Of a DNA stretch of 64,000 bases, positions 48,597 to 60,320 are shown piece by piece (the stretch's first letter is position 1; each line of letters opens with the position of its first letter). The notes under the pieces were generated by a model, which worked only from the letters and a program-made list of their open reading frames with translations, did no database searches and was not told where the DNA came from. This DNA comes from Cryptomeria japonica (taxonomy: Eukaryota > Streptophyta > Pinopsida > Cupressales > Cupressaceae): assembly GCF_030272615.1 (NCBI RefSeq), contig NC_081405.1, forward strand, positions 161,512,194 through 161,576,193, written 5' to 3'. The position numbers and the translations under genes were made by a program.

Positions 48597-49600
48597 AACA
48601 AAATAATATGAAATGACATGGATCTAAATAAGAAATAATATTTATAAACATTAATTTGAATAACTATCTATTTGGATGTGAATTAGTATTAACACATTTG
48701 TCATTGGAAGACATATTATAACAAATTGTGTACTTTTAGTTGTCTTCTTAATCAATATAGTAGTTCCTACTATCCTAGTGATTGACATCTATACTGTCAT
48801 CCTAATATGACATTTCTCAATGTTCTCAATGTCACTAAATACTGATGAATCACCATGTGAAATGAAATACCCCTCTCTTAGAATTTTTAATGCACACTTA
48901 AACTAATTCATTAAGTTATGAATTTTAACAAAACAATATGAGATGAAATGGATCTAAATAAGAAATAATATTTATAATGATTAATTTGAATAACCATCTA
49001 TTTTTGGATGTGAATCACCATTAACATATTCATCATTGGGAGACATAATATAATAAATTCTATACTTTTTGTTATCTTCTTAATTAGTATGGTAGCTCCT
49101 ACACTTCATTAAGTTGCCAATTTTAACAAAATAAATGAGATGACATGGATCTAAATAAGAAATACTTTTTATACATTAATTTAAATAACCATCTATTTGG
49201 ATGTGAATCACTACTAACATATTCTTTATTGGGAGACATATTCTATACTTTTAGTTATTTTCTTAATTAGTATAGTAGCTCCTACTATCCCAGTGATTGG
49301 CATCTAGACTCTCATCCTAATATGACATTTCTCAATGTTTTCACCATAGCTAAACACTAATGAATCACCATGTGAAATGAAATACCCCTCTCATTAGAAT
49401 TTTTTATGCACACTTAAACTAATTTATTTAGTCACCAATTTTCACAAAATAATATGAGATTACATGGATCTAAATAAGAAATAATTTTTATAAACATTAA
49501 TTTGCATAACCATCTATTTGGATGTGAGTCATTACCAACATATTCATCATTGGAAGACATAATATAACAAATTCTATACTTTTAGTTATCGTCTTATATC
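48597..49600. repeat. tandem array, four units of about 320-330 bp
   Basis: The words atggatctaaataagaaata, aaccatctatttggatgtga and atcaccatgtgaaatgaaat recur in order. Units start near 48597, 48930, 49127 and 49445. The second is shortened by an internal loss of about 137 bp and the fourth stops after about 152 bp. Non-coding and AT-rich. Confidence 0.8.
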
Positions 49601-49844
49601 AAAAAATTATTAATATAAGACAATTTTTTCAATCACTAAAGTTCCTTAATTCATGTGTTCATTATCATAAAATTCTTAGGATTTGTATTCTAATATTACT
49701 ATTAGGAAAGTATAGGGTGCTAAATGAACCCCCTACATTTACACTTGGTTTTGAGATTTTATTTATGTGTTCTAATTCATTTGTATTTGTTGAGATTAGT
49801 CTTGTGTCACATAAATTCGAAACTTAAAATTGAAAAAAATTAAA
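49601..49844. other. AT-rich spacer
   Basis: Only a small inverted repeat, gtcttatat with atataagac, at about 49591-49621 stands out. No gene seen. Confidence 0.5.
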
Positions 49845-50681
49845 TGAAAAATCAAAGCATTAAATCAAAATATATACATAAATCACTTGCATTCTCTCAT
49901 ACCAATATTTATCATGACCCTAAAGATGATCTAACCAATAGATTTGTCCTAGAGAACCTGGTCCTTGTAATTTGACAATGTTTTAGACATCACTCATGCT
50001 TAATTACCCAGACTAAAGAATATAGTGAATTGGATTAAAAGAGTATAAATTTTACTAATTCAAATGGAAGATTTATAGATTAGATATGTACATGATAGGA
50101 TTGATGCAGGGTCATAAATTCAACCCACAAAGGAATAATTGAGCCTACAAAAATTTGGGAATAGACTACACTTCAAGTTCTTCATACTTTCAAGCTTTGA
50201 AACTAAGGAAAATCAGTTCTACAAGATGTTATTTCTCATATTTCTATATATTCAAGAACTAAATACTAATTCCTTTACATTTAATATCTTAAACTAATGC
50301 TTATTATTCAATTATCAATTTCTAATTACAATTTAATTTACATTGATTTATATATAATTATATGTATATATATAATTAAACTATATTAACAATAAAAAAT
50401 AATGTGTTATTATAATATTTAAAGATTCCATTATATTGGAAAATCATCTTAAAGAAATAATGATATGATCTTCATGTTGAATATAATTAAAATTATAAAC
50501 TATTCATTGAATATAAACAATACATTTAGACTTTGAATGAAACAAGTATAAAAAAGATGACATTATAAAGTCTTCTAAGATCATTGCCTTTCATCTTCAA
50601 ATGAATATCCATTGAAGCTAGATGGGCTATCCAATTAAAGTACCAATATCATCATCCACACTTAGAAAAACATTGTAATTA
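49845..50681. repeat. dispersed AT-rich repeat, copy 2, left part
   Basis: Matches 5740-6530 throughout. It is broken at gtaatta by the LTR element at 50682; the match resumes at 55476 with aattatgtagacaacatata and fades within about 20 bp. Confidence 0.75.
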
Positions 50682-51945
50682 TGATCCAGGTGGATCTAGA
50701 AAAACCTAAAAAAAATCACAGTCTCAAAATCTCATGAAAATGCCATCATTGTGTAGGGCTCATCGACACGGTTCTAACACAACTTGAACAAGCTCAAGAG
50801 GATTTCATATGTAGAAGTATGACCAATCAAAGTTTTGGTCAAAATGATGATGTGGCGTCACCAAAATGTGACACTTGGCAGGACACGTGGCATATCACAT
50901 GGCAAGAGTAGTGAGTTGGCACAAATATGGATTAAACCATAATTATTAAAAGAAAAAAATATATGGTTTAAAATAAATAAATTAAGGAGGATTTGGTGGG
51001 ATTTAATCCCTTAACCCATGCCTTAAAATCCTCTTGCCTTACTACTTTTTATGATAAAAGGAAAATCCCTCCATTTACATAAATATTTAAATAAGATTTA
51101 ATTCTCCTAACATAAATTTTTATAAGCCCATTTTATTAGGAGAATATTAGAGGCTATTTAAATGGCTTTCCAAAGATTTCAAAAGATTTTAAAATCTCCT
51201 TCCCTTATTAATAAGGGGATTAAAAAACCTTATTTAGTACAAAAATAAATTCTCAAATCATAAAGGGCTAAATAGCATATTGTTTTAAAACAAATTGGGA
51301 GGTTAATATTAAACAAGATTTATTGTATTTGTTAAGAGGAGATTTTTCAAGATTTTATATGTAAAAATGGAGAGATAAGGTGATTTTGCAAAATCAATTG
51401 GTTTTATACCAATTTGAGCAATTTTCTTGTATAAAAGGGGGTAGTGTAGGATGGAAAATTCATTGAAGTGGTGATAACTTGGGAGAATTTTCATGCTTTT
51501 GAAAGTGGAGAATTCTTGGAGAAGAAATACAAGGTGTTAATTATTACACCAAAAATTGTAAAGGAGAGAGATTGTGAGAAATTCTTATGTAGGGTTTGAA
51601 GCTTGAGAACTGTAAGAAGGCATTTTCAAGTGCTTGGCAATCTTAATAAAGCGGTCCAACATTGAGAAGCAGACCTGGAGACGTAGTCCTAATTGGACGA
51701 ACTCCGTTATCAATCTGCGTTTGATCCTTCTTCTCTTTTGTCTTCTAATTCTCTTTTATTTGTTTTAATTTTGATTTCTTTTTTAAGTTATTAATTATCA
51801 TTATTAATTTTTGCAAAGGATTAAAGTGAACTTAGCTTTTGTAATTTCAACAGTTAAAAAACATAACCATGCAATTCTATTTGCGATTGGGATAAATCTG
51901 TGATTTAAATTAAGCACAATTTTATTTAGCCTTAATTACAGATCA
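50682..51945 (+). repeat. 5' LTR of the gag-protease element
   Basis: TGATCCAGGTGG to ttacagatca. Lacks the 20-bp segment present in the 3' LTR near 54770-54792. Confidence 0.93.
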
Positions 51946-51947
51946 AG

Positions 51948-51960
51948 TGGTATCAGAGTA
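51948..51960 (+). promoter_or_regulatory. primer-binding site
   Basis: TGGTATCAGAGTA, two bases after the LTR, matches the plant tRNA-Met primer site. Confidence 0.85.
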
Positions 51961-51989
51961 GTTTAACAGAAAAAAATTGCAAATGGTGG

Positions 51990-54152
51990 ATGTTAACCAG
52001 GTTGAAATTAAAGCAAGGAGAAGGTGCACTTGAAGAATTTAATCCGAAGATCGAATCGAGACAAGTTACTCGAAGATCAACCATGGCACAATCAGAAGAA
52101 AGAAAACATGTTAATCTTGAACTCTTTGAGAATGAAGAACAATTTCGTAAAGCATTCCTAGACATGAAGATGATGGTGGAAGAGTTGTTCAAGGATAGGT
52201 AGAAGAAAAAGGAAAGAAAAGACAAAAAGAAGAAGGAAGGTGAATCCCCTTCGAAAGACATCAAAAACAAAGGAGTAGGAGGTGGTAGTGACCCTCCTGA
52301 ACCTCCATCCCTGTCTTCTTCATCTTCTTCTTCTTCATCCTCTTCTTCTACTTCTTCCCCCAAGAAAAAACAACCTATACAGTCTGAGTTTAATTCACTT
52401 TTGTTAAAGCTTGATGTTAAATTTGAGTTACCAACCTATAATGGAGAAGTGGATGCAGAGAAACTTGATAATTGGATAAAACAAGTTGAAGTTTATTGCA
52501 GGATTCAAAAGTTTACTGATGATGCTTCAAAGATCCAGTTAGCCACTCTTCGCTTGGGAGGCATAGCCTTAATCTGGTGGGAGAGAAGAACTCAGGAAGA
52601 TCTTAGCCGATATGGTAAAATAATTTCTTCTTGGTTTGAGTTTACAGCTACACTTAAGAAACAATTTTATCCATTAGGTCACATGCAAAAAACAGTAATG
52701 AATTAGCAATCATTAAGGCAAGAGAAAGGACAAAATGTGCAGGAATATACACAAGAGTTTAGGAAAAGAGCTTTAATTTTGGGCATTCCTTTATACATGC
52801 AAGAAACTTTGTTAAAGTATATAGGTGGATTGCATGAGAATTTGAGACATACAATACTTATGTTTAATCCAACTAACCTTGATGAAGTTAGTGTGCAAGC
52901 CATTCATCTTGAAATAGGCTCAAGGAATAGCCATGATAGTCTTTTCATGGAATCTAGTTTACACAAAGGGAGCAAGAAAGGGAAGGAGAAAATGCAGTGA
53001 ACAGTTTCTATGAAGAAAGAGGAGAAGCCTTATTGCTCACATTGCAAAAGGGAAGGGCATGATGATGCAAAATGTTAGAAATTGCATCTTGATCAGAAAC
53101 CCAAGTGGTTCAAGAATCAAAAGGGTAAGCAAAAAACCACAGCTATCATGCAAGACCTTGGTTCAGAATCTAGTGATGAATCCAAGATAACAGTTGTGGG
53201 TATAAAAGGTATTGTTCTTGTTGCTAATTCTAGCTCCCATACTTCCTCTATAAAGTGTAATGAGGTCTCTGTTGAAAGTAAAAGGAATGAATTGTTTCAC
53301 ATAAGGGCTATTACAAAACAAACTAAAATTGATACACTCATAGATAGTGGACCACAAGTGAACTTAATCTCTGAACAAGTTGTTAAGAAATTGGGATTAA
53401 AAACAACACCTCATCCTAAACCATATCCATTGGGTTGGGTGTATGATAATGCTTGGTTACATGTATCAAAACAATGTAAACTCTGATTTGCAATCACATC
53501 CAAGTTTGTAGATGAGGTAGAGTTAGATGTAATTCCGCTTGACATCTGTGGGATGGTTCTAGGCAGTCCTTATTTGTATGATAGAAAAGCCATTTTCTAC
53601 AGGGAACATAATAGGTATCATTTGTTTAAAGATGGACTTGAATTCAGTGTAAAAGCTCATCACATGAAATGTGACAAGTCTCTTGAAAAAACAAGACATT
53701 TGAAAATGATTGTAAATGCAAGCAATGCTTTAACCCTTATGTCTGTAACAGCTAGTGATACCAAGCATGAAAATTTGAAACATGATATGGTGTCACAAAC
53801 AACACAGTATAAGGATCAGTTGCAAGAAGAGTCAGGCCTTCAGCTAGAGGTGGCAACCGAGGGTTTGAATGTTTCATCTTCTAATAATGCTCTTGTTCAG
53901 GAGATTCAGAATGTTGATACTATTTCCTTCACATCAGTGTATTCAGTACTGTTACTTGTTATTCTCCTAGTTATGTCTATATGGATGATGAATGTGACAG
54001 TGAATATCGATGAACATGTAGCTGATTGTATCAGTAAAGCTATCTCATATTTCTTTGTGTTTCTGATGGTTCAGATGTTCAAGCTTTCAGCAGGAAGGAC
54101 AAATGATACTGGGCAAGTGGGGCGACATTTCCCTAGCTCAAATTGTACATAA
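51990..54152 (+). pseudogene. gag-protease polyprotein of the RT-less element
   Basis: One frame with no frameshift from 51990 to 54152 and in-frame stops at 52200, 52704, 52998, 53073 and 53484. In order: basic/acidic N-terminus; a Lys-rich then Ser-rich low-complexity linker (52203-52370); gypsy gag domain (VKFELPTYNGEVDAEKLDNWI near 52420, GGIALIWWERR near 52558, TLKKQFYPLGHMQK near 52654, NVQEYTQEFRKRALILGIP near 52736); CCHC knuckle CSHCKREGHDDAKC at 53034-53075; retropepsin-like region with TLIDSGPQVNLISEQVV near 53335, keeping DSG, then IPLDICGMVLGSPYLYDR near 53535. The last 60 codons include a strongly hydrophobic run (SVLLLVILLVMSIWMM near 53944). Because other frames near the 3' end also look protein-like, a late frameshift is possible and the hydrophobic run may be out of frame. 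Confidence 0.82.
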
Positions 54153-54185
54153 AATAGACCTTTTGGAGGTCGAAAAGCTTCTCAA

Positions 54186-55475
54186 TGGGGAGGAATGATC
54201 CAAGTGGATCTAGAAAAACCTAAAAAAAATCACAGTCTCAAAATCTCATGAAAATGCCATCATTGTGTAGGGCTCATCAACACGGTTCGAACACAACTTG
54301 AATGGGCTCAAGAGGAGTTCGTATGTAGAAGTATGACCAATCAAAGTTTTGTTCAAAATGATGACGTGGCGTCGCCAAAATGTGACACTTGGCAGGACAC
54401 GTGGCATATGACATGGCAAGAGTAGTGAGTTGGCACAAATATGGATTAAACCATAATTATAAAAGAAAAAAATATATGGTTTAAAATAAATAAATTAAGG
54501 AGGATTTGGTGGGATTTAATCCCTTAACCCATGCCTTAAAATCCTCTTGCCTTACTACTTTTTATGATAAAAGGAAAATCCCTCCGTTTACATAAATATT
54601 TAAATAAGATTTAATTCTCCTAACATAAATTTTTATAAGCCCATTTTATTAGGAGAATATTAGAGGCTATTTAAATGGCTTTCCAAAGATTTCAAAAGAT
54701 TTTAAAATCTCCTTCCCCTATTAATAAGGGGATTAAAAAACCTTATTTAGAACAAAAATAAATTCTCAAATGTAAAAGCACGGATAACCTCCATAAAGGG
54801 CTAAATAGCATATTGTTTTAAAACAAATTGGGAGGTTAATATTAAACGAGATTTATTGTATTTGTTAAGAGGAGATTTTTCAAGATTTTATATGTAAAAA
54901 TGGAGAGATAAGGTGATTTTGCAAAGTCAATTGGTTTTATACCAATTTGAGCAATTTTCTTGTATAAAAGGGGGTAGTGTAGGATGGAAAATTCATTGAA
55001 GTGATAACTTGGGAGAATTTTCATGCTTTTGAAAGTGGAGAATTCTTGGAGAAGAAATACAAGGTGTTGATTATTACACCAAAAATTGTAAAGGAGAGAG
55101 ATTGTGAGAAATTCTTATGCAGGGTTTGAAGCTTGAGAATTGTAAGAAGGCATTTTCAAGTGCTTGGCAATCTTAATAAAGTGGTCCAACATTGAGAAGC
55201 GGACCCGGAGACGTAGTCCTAATTGGACGAACTCCGTTATCAATCTGCGTTTGATCCTTCTTCTCTTTTGTCTTCTAATTCTCTTTTATTTGTTTCAATT
55301 TTGATTTCTTCTTTAAATTATTAATCATCATTATTAAGTTTTACAAAGGATTAAAGTGAACTTAGCTTTTGTAATTTCAACGGTTAAAAAACATAACCAC
55401 ACAATTCTGTTTGCAATTGAGATAAATCTGTGATTTAAATTAAGCACAATTTTATTTAGCCTTAATTACAGATCA
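54186..55475 (+). repeat. polypurine tract and 3' LTR of the gag-protease element
   Basis: tggggaggaa precedes TGATCCAAGTGG at 54196; the LTR ends ttacagatca at 55475, followed by aatta. Confidence 0.92.
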
Positions 55476-55686
55476 AATTATGTAGACAACATATATATAT
55501 ATATCTAAATTCATTGGAATGGATTCAAGAAATACGTGGAGTTACTTTGTATTCCAACAGGGATCGCAGTATAGATGTAGTCTTAATTACAGTGATCGGT
55601 GCATGGGATTCAATGTGCATGGGATTCAACCCCCGTTTAATGTTTTTGATATTAAAAATATATATTAATTACTGCCTGCTGTTTTA

Positions 55687-55905
55687 TTGTACATAAATGC
55701 TTTCTTTATAATTTATTTGTCTTGCCATATTTACCTCGTGAAAATCGCCATGAAGATGGTCCGATTGCGTTGGTCAAAACACCCAGTTGCAGAGAACAAT
55801 GATTATTTGTTTGGAAGAACTTTTTTGTTTTTCTTAATACTACTAACTATTACCTACATTATGTGTAGCATGTTAGATAGGCATCCACAACTCAAATCCA
55901 AATAA
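55687..55905 (+). CDS. hypothetical small membrane peptide
   Basis: A 72-codon open frame (an inner ATG at 55750 gives 51 codons). A basic segment (MKMVRLRWSKHP) is followed by one hydrophobic helix-like run (FLFFLILLTITYIMCSML) and a short polar tail. No homology recognised. It sits between the dispersed repeat and a foldback element in AT-rich DNA, where open frames of this size arise by chance. No promoter or splice evidence. Reported for its ordered composition only. Confidence 0.15.
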   Translation: MYINAFFIIYLSCHIYLVKIAMKMVRLRWSKHPVAENNDYLFGRTFLFFLILLTITYIMCSMLDRHPQLKSK

Positions 55906-55907
55906 AG

Positions 55908-56454
55908 TAAATTCAATTTCAAAAAGCATGTAATAAAAAACTAAGCTCACTCGTGGTTCCTACCTCTCTTTTTTTTTTGTGTCTATATTCATTGATTAAT
56001 TTAAGTGATATATAATATTTTATTATAACTTTATTTTCTGTATATATTTAATATTATAAATTATTAAATGTAATTTAAAAATAATTAAATAAAATAAAAC
56101 AGTAAAATATATATCTTGAATAATTTAAGTGATATATAATATTTTATTATAACTTTATTTTCTGTATATATTTAATATTATAAATTATTAAATGTAATTT
56201 AAAAATAATTAAATAAAATAAAACAGTAAAATATATATCCGAAGATATATATTTTACTGTTTTATTTTATTTAATTATTTTTAAATTACATTTAATAATT
56301 TATAATATTAAATATATACAGAAAATAAAGTTATAATAAAATATTATATATCACTTAAATTAATCAATGAATATAGACACACACAAAAAAAAAGAGAGGT
56401 AGGAACCACGAGTGAGCTTAGTTTTTTATTACATGCTTTTTGAAATTGAATTTA
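55908..56454. mobile_element. foldback / MITE-like element, near-perfect inverted repeat
   Basis: Outer arms of about 211 bp are almost identical inverse complements: TAAATTCAATTTC at 55908 and gaaattgaattta ending at 56454. Only poly-T length and a GT count differ. The left side holds an extra 124-bp tandem copy (55997-56120 repeated at 56121-56239), and the hairpin closes on a four-base loop (56240-56243). TA flanks both termini if TA is read as the target duplication, which would fit a Tc1/mariner-type MITE but could be chance. No ORF. Confidence 0.8.
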
Positions 56455-56589
56455 TATATAATATTATATGATAATTATAACATATATAAATAATAAATAT
56501 AATATCTAAATGGTTAATTATATATTTAAAAAATTTCAAATTATTTTTTTAAGATTTTAATAATTATTATGTTTTTGATTAAGGATAAA
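56455..56589. other. AT-rich spacer
   Basis: No feature seen. Confidence 0.5.
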
Positions 56590-57700
56590 TAGGTTTTGAA
56601 GGGACCTGAAACCCTCATATTTTAGTACGATCTGGTATCCACAATACAATGCTGCCAAAAGGAAAAATCATAAAGAAAAACCAACAGCCCAACCTCAGCG
56701 AAGACTGAAAAAGACCAACCTCTTCATATACACAAGGGTTTTACTAAGGCTCCCTTAACCTTCAACTCATACCATGGGTGTTTCTAGGCACCCATAACCT
56801 TCAAAGACACTATATTACAACAGATAGACGTACATTCACAATCTAGACACATGGGGTTTTGAAAGGCTCCCCTAACCTTCAACTTGGGTTTTAAACTACC
56901 CCCCTTAACCTATAACAAATACCTTACGCAGCCACAATCAAAACCTGTCCTTAACCAAAACCAACAACTGGCCAGACTGAGCCCTTTAAAATTACTAGCA
57001 TCCAGCCTGCCTGTAGGTTTAACAAGGCTCCCACAACCATAAACATGCAACAAAAGGATAAACATAGAGCAAACAACAGAAGGGGGATTTTGAAAGGCCT
57101 CCCAAACCTTCGAGATGGGTTTTACAATGGACCCCATAATCAACAGGAAGAATCCAATCACCACCCAACATCTTATCAAAGTCTACCTTCCAACACTGCA
57201 CCTCTCCACCTCTATAGGACAGGTAACCACCTCAATAGGAGATGAAAGGACGAAGAACATCAACTGAAAGAGCCAAGATTCAAGCCTCAAAACATAGTCC
57301 AACAACCAAATAACCATCTCATAATGCTTAGCTGGATAGAAAAGTTTTCAAAAGGCTCCTAAAACCTTGAGCTGAAAGAGAGGCCTGAACCAGATAGACT
57401 CCATGCCGACAAGCTCCACCAAAAGCTCCACCTCTATAGGAGAAGAGGGAAAGAAACCAAAAAATAAGGAGAAAGACACAAAAGCACACCCAACATCGAG
57501 AATCGGGGCATCCAATACCCCTAGTAGAAGCCATCCCACAAAACTTAGCCCACAATTCTTCCCCTCTATAGAAGAATGGTCCACCTCAATAGGATAGGCT
57601 GAGAGAAATGAGCATATGACACCCTAAAAAAACACCAGAGAACCTCTTGAAATGAATAGAAGAAGAAATACACTCACAATCTACAAGAGGAAACTCTAAA
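56590..57700 (-). repeat. degenerate repeated module, block 1
   Basis: The phrase ggttttgaaaggctccc-taaccttcaac recurs in variants near 56590, 56740, 56785, 56855, 56885, 57015, 57088, 57120 and 57345. On the minus strand these variants translate in register as a peptide of the type (V/L)EG-x-G-(S/C)-L-x-K-(T/P), for example LEGLGGLSKSP and SAQGFRSLLKT. Interrupted by many stops. It could be a decayed repeat-rich coding region or a non-coding satellite-like sequence. Confidence 0.5.
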
Positions 57701-59399
57701 AAGTCACACCAAAATTTGATATTTGAATAATGTAATAAATTCCATATAGATTTGAATTTGATGCATTTTGAGATTAAGAGTAATGTATGAAACTTTTCTT
57801 ACTGCTTAAAAATTAAAACATTTTATTGATAGCATAGTTCTCAAAATGCCTAGGGAGCGCGCAAGAGTCTCTTGACGCTGGAAGAAATGCTTAGATGCAT
57901 CTTACAACACAAAGTGTCAAAAGTTGTTTCTTTAATTAATTTTTCTAATTTTTTTAAGTGTAAGCCCTAAACCTAATTGAATATGGGCTCAATCCCCACC
58001 ACATGGCCTCCCAAAAAGGTTACAAGGAGACATATTGTTTCATTCTAAATTGCACAACTCACAAGTGAAGTAGAGTGCTTTAGTTGGAAGGAGGGGAAGC
58101 AAGCCAAGAGGGATATTATTGCAAGAGGAAAGGGCATCAACCATCAAGATTACAAGGTAGTCTTTGAAAAATTCATTTTTATAACATCATTGTTCAATGA
58201 TTCATTGTCTTCATTGTTTGTTGTTAATTGTAGTCTTTGAACATTTGAAAATCATTGTTCAACATTGGAATAGTCAATACACATATGTAGATTGTATTTC
58301 ACTTTGAGTTTGAAGTTTTATATTTAATTTGCAACCTTCTAAGGTTTACTCACTGTCACAATTGTCCCAATGCATTGGCACCTCAAAATACACCACAAAT
58401 TCATCAATTTGCATTTCTACAGCCATACAGGTGCCTATAACTCATTGTTCTTTTATTTTATAGCCTCCCAAGCTTATTGCTTGCTTTAGTGGTGCCATCA
58501 TAGCATTCTAAGTCTTTCGTGTTGCTTATCCATTGCACATTTTCTTGGCTAAGGTTTTACTATCCTGATGATATTGCCCTAGCAATAATACTTTCAACAA
58601 ATTTATGCTTTTCTTAAGTACTTGTAGATTTCTAAATCAATTTGTTAAAAAAATTTAATTAATCACGGCTCATTAGCAATGCATTTGACACCTTAATCAT
58701 TGAGACCTCTAGATTGGAAGAATATTTTTATTTTGACAAATTATGATAGTAACACATAGAGTTTCTAATTTATTTTTCAAATAATTGTTTCTTGCAAAAT
58801 TATCATCATTTTGATTTCTTATAGCATAAGTGAGGATGAAGGTTAGGGACAAAGGATTGAAGTAGAAATTGAATTTGAAAAATATTCATTTGATAATGCT
58901 ATTATAAAGGAGTAAAGGTTGACACTGACACTCAAACAACAAGTTCTATTAGGAGTTAAAATTATAATTTGCCTTCATAAATCTTGCAAAAATTGGCCAA
59001 GGGCCCTTTCATTTGAAGTCACCTTCAAAACAATTTTCATGTAAGGTACCAAGAAATCTTGGGATAGCTAGGGGCACAAGGTTGTGGAATTGCACCATAT
59101 CTAAACTTGAATGGTTTGGTAGTGTTGTGTCCTAAGTTCTATCCACTTATAATTTCACACTTATCTTGAATCAAAATTGACGGTTGTCCCTACATAGTAC
59201 ATAATTTATGCCTAATTGTGATCAACTTCAAGATTATTTTTAGAAACTTGGCACATTTTCCTATTCATGACCCATTTCATAGCTCAAAATGCTACAACTA
59301 GGAATTGGGTGCCCCTATCTAAGTAACTTGGTCCTAAATTATATGAATGCTAGCTTTAAAAATATCAATAATTTCTCCTTCAATGTTATGATTAATTTA
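57701..59399. other. unassigned AT-rich stretch
   Basis: I see no gene family, repeat or RNA in these 1.7 kb. Short open frames near 58090-58150 and 58830-58920 have no recognisable content. Confidence 0.5.
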
Positions 59400-59956
59400 T
59401 GTAGGAGAGGGCCCGAATCCAAAAACATAACAAGGGGGAACTCACAAGTAGTAAGACCACCAACACCAAAGAAGACGAAACACCTTTTTTTAAAGATAGA
59501 CTTTTGACTAGAGAACCCAACTAGTGGGAACAAGGGTCCAAAAGCCTCAAAGACCTACAAATTCAGAATAATGGAGTTTAGGAGAGCACCTCAAACCATC
59601 CAAATAAAAACCCTTTGACTAACAGATCCACACTCAAGGAACCAAACAACGAACAATGGGTTTTAAAAGGCATCCCTCATCCTTAAACCTTTTTCCTAAA
59701 GGACTACTCCCACTAGAGCCACTTTCTGTAAAAGGAGTGGACCACAAGGGTCACAAAAACATCTAGTTTTGGAAGGCACCTAGAAACCTTCAAATTACAA
59801 GAAACACTTATCCATTCAAGATGAACATAAAATATAATCACCACAAAATAGATAAAAAGTAGACAAGCCCAGAGGGTTTTGAAAGGAATCCTTGAACCTT
59901 TTCCTAAAGTAAACCCTTGTGAAAAAATATCTTGGTTCACCTCCATAGGACCACAT
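59400..59956 (-). repeat. degenerate repeated module, block 2
   Basis: Same family as 56590-57700: gggttttaaaaggcatccc near 59658, ttttggaaggcacctagaaa near 59765 and gggttttgaaaggaatcctt near 59876. On the minus strand, LKVSRCLPKL and GKGSRIPFKTL align with the block 1 peptide pattern. Confidence 0.45.
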
Positions 59957-60320
59957 GTTGCAAGGTGTGCACCCTCAGTCTCCTTGTCTTGTGTAGTGCA
60001 GCGCTCAGGTTTGTGACATGGCTTAACCACCTCCTATGGATTCTATAATTCTAGTGATTATATCGGGCATTAACAGGTTGATCTTTTGGTGCAACGACAA
60101 CCATACTTCTAAAAAGTGGTATTAGAGGTTGGGTCATAAGTTCAAACCCCTTCGCTTGTGCTGAGGGTGATTGTTGCAAAGTGTGCGCCCTTGGTCTCCT
60201 TGTGTTGTACAATGTTGCGCTCAGGTTTGTGACATGACTTAACCACATCTTGTGGATTCCATAATTCTAACTAGTTGTATCAGACATTAACAAGTCAATC
60301 TTTTGGTGCAACAAAAACCG
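59957..60320. repeat. 216-bp-period duplication with tRNA-like box
   Basis: The stretch from gttgcaaggtgtgc (59957) through cttttggtgcaacgacaacc (about 60103) recurs at 60173-60320. Between the copies, gtcataagttcaaacccc (60134-60151) resembles a pol III B box. This suggests a tRNA-derived SINE, but the A box is weak. The second copy is cut where gypsy 3' sequence begins. Confidence 0.45.

Larger units (their letters stand above)
50682..55475 (+). mobile_element. complete gag-protease-only LTR retrotransposon
   Basis: 5' LTR 50682-51945 (1264 bp), primer site, 2250-bp internal region, polypurine tract, 3' LTR 54196-55475 (1280 bp), all flanked by aatta at 50677-50681 and 55476-55480. The internal region encodes gypsy-type gag and a retropepsin-like domain but nothing like reverse transcriptase, RNase H or integrase, so mobility would need enzymes from another element. 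By hand count the LTRs differ at about 35 substitutions, mostly transitions, plus three indels (1, 3 and 20 bp). Copy 1 of the surrounding repeat shows the empty site. Confidence 0.9.

Noticed and set aside
48597-49600. CRISPR-like array
   Set aside because: Units are about 320 bp, have no spacer pattern, and the context is a plant genome.
53950-54010. YMDD-like string in another frame of the gag-protease element as a reverse transcriptase
   Set aside because: No other RT motif lies near it in that frame, and the interior is too short for an RT domain.
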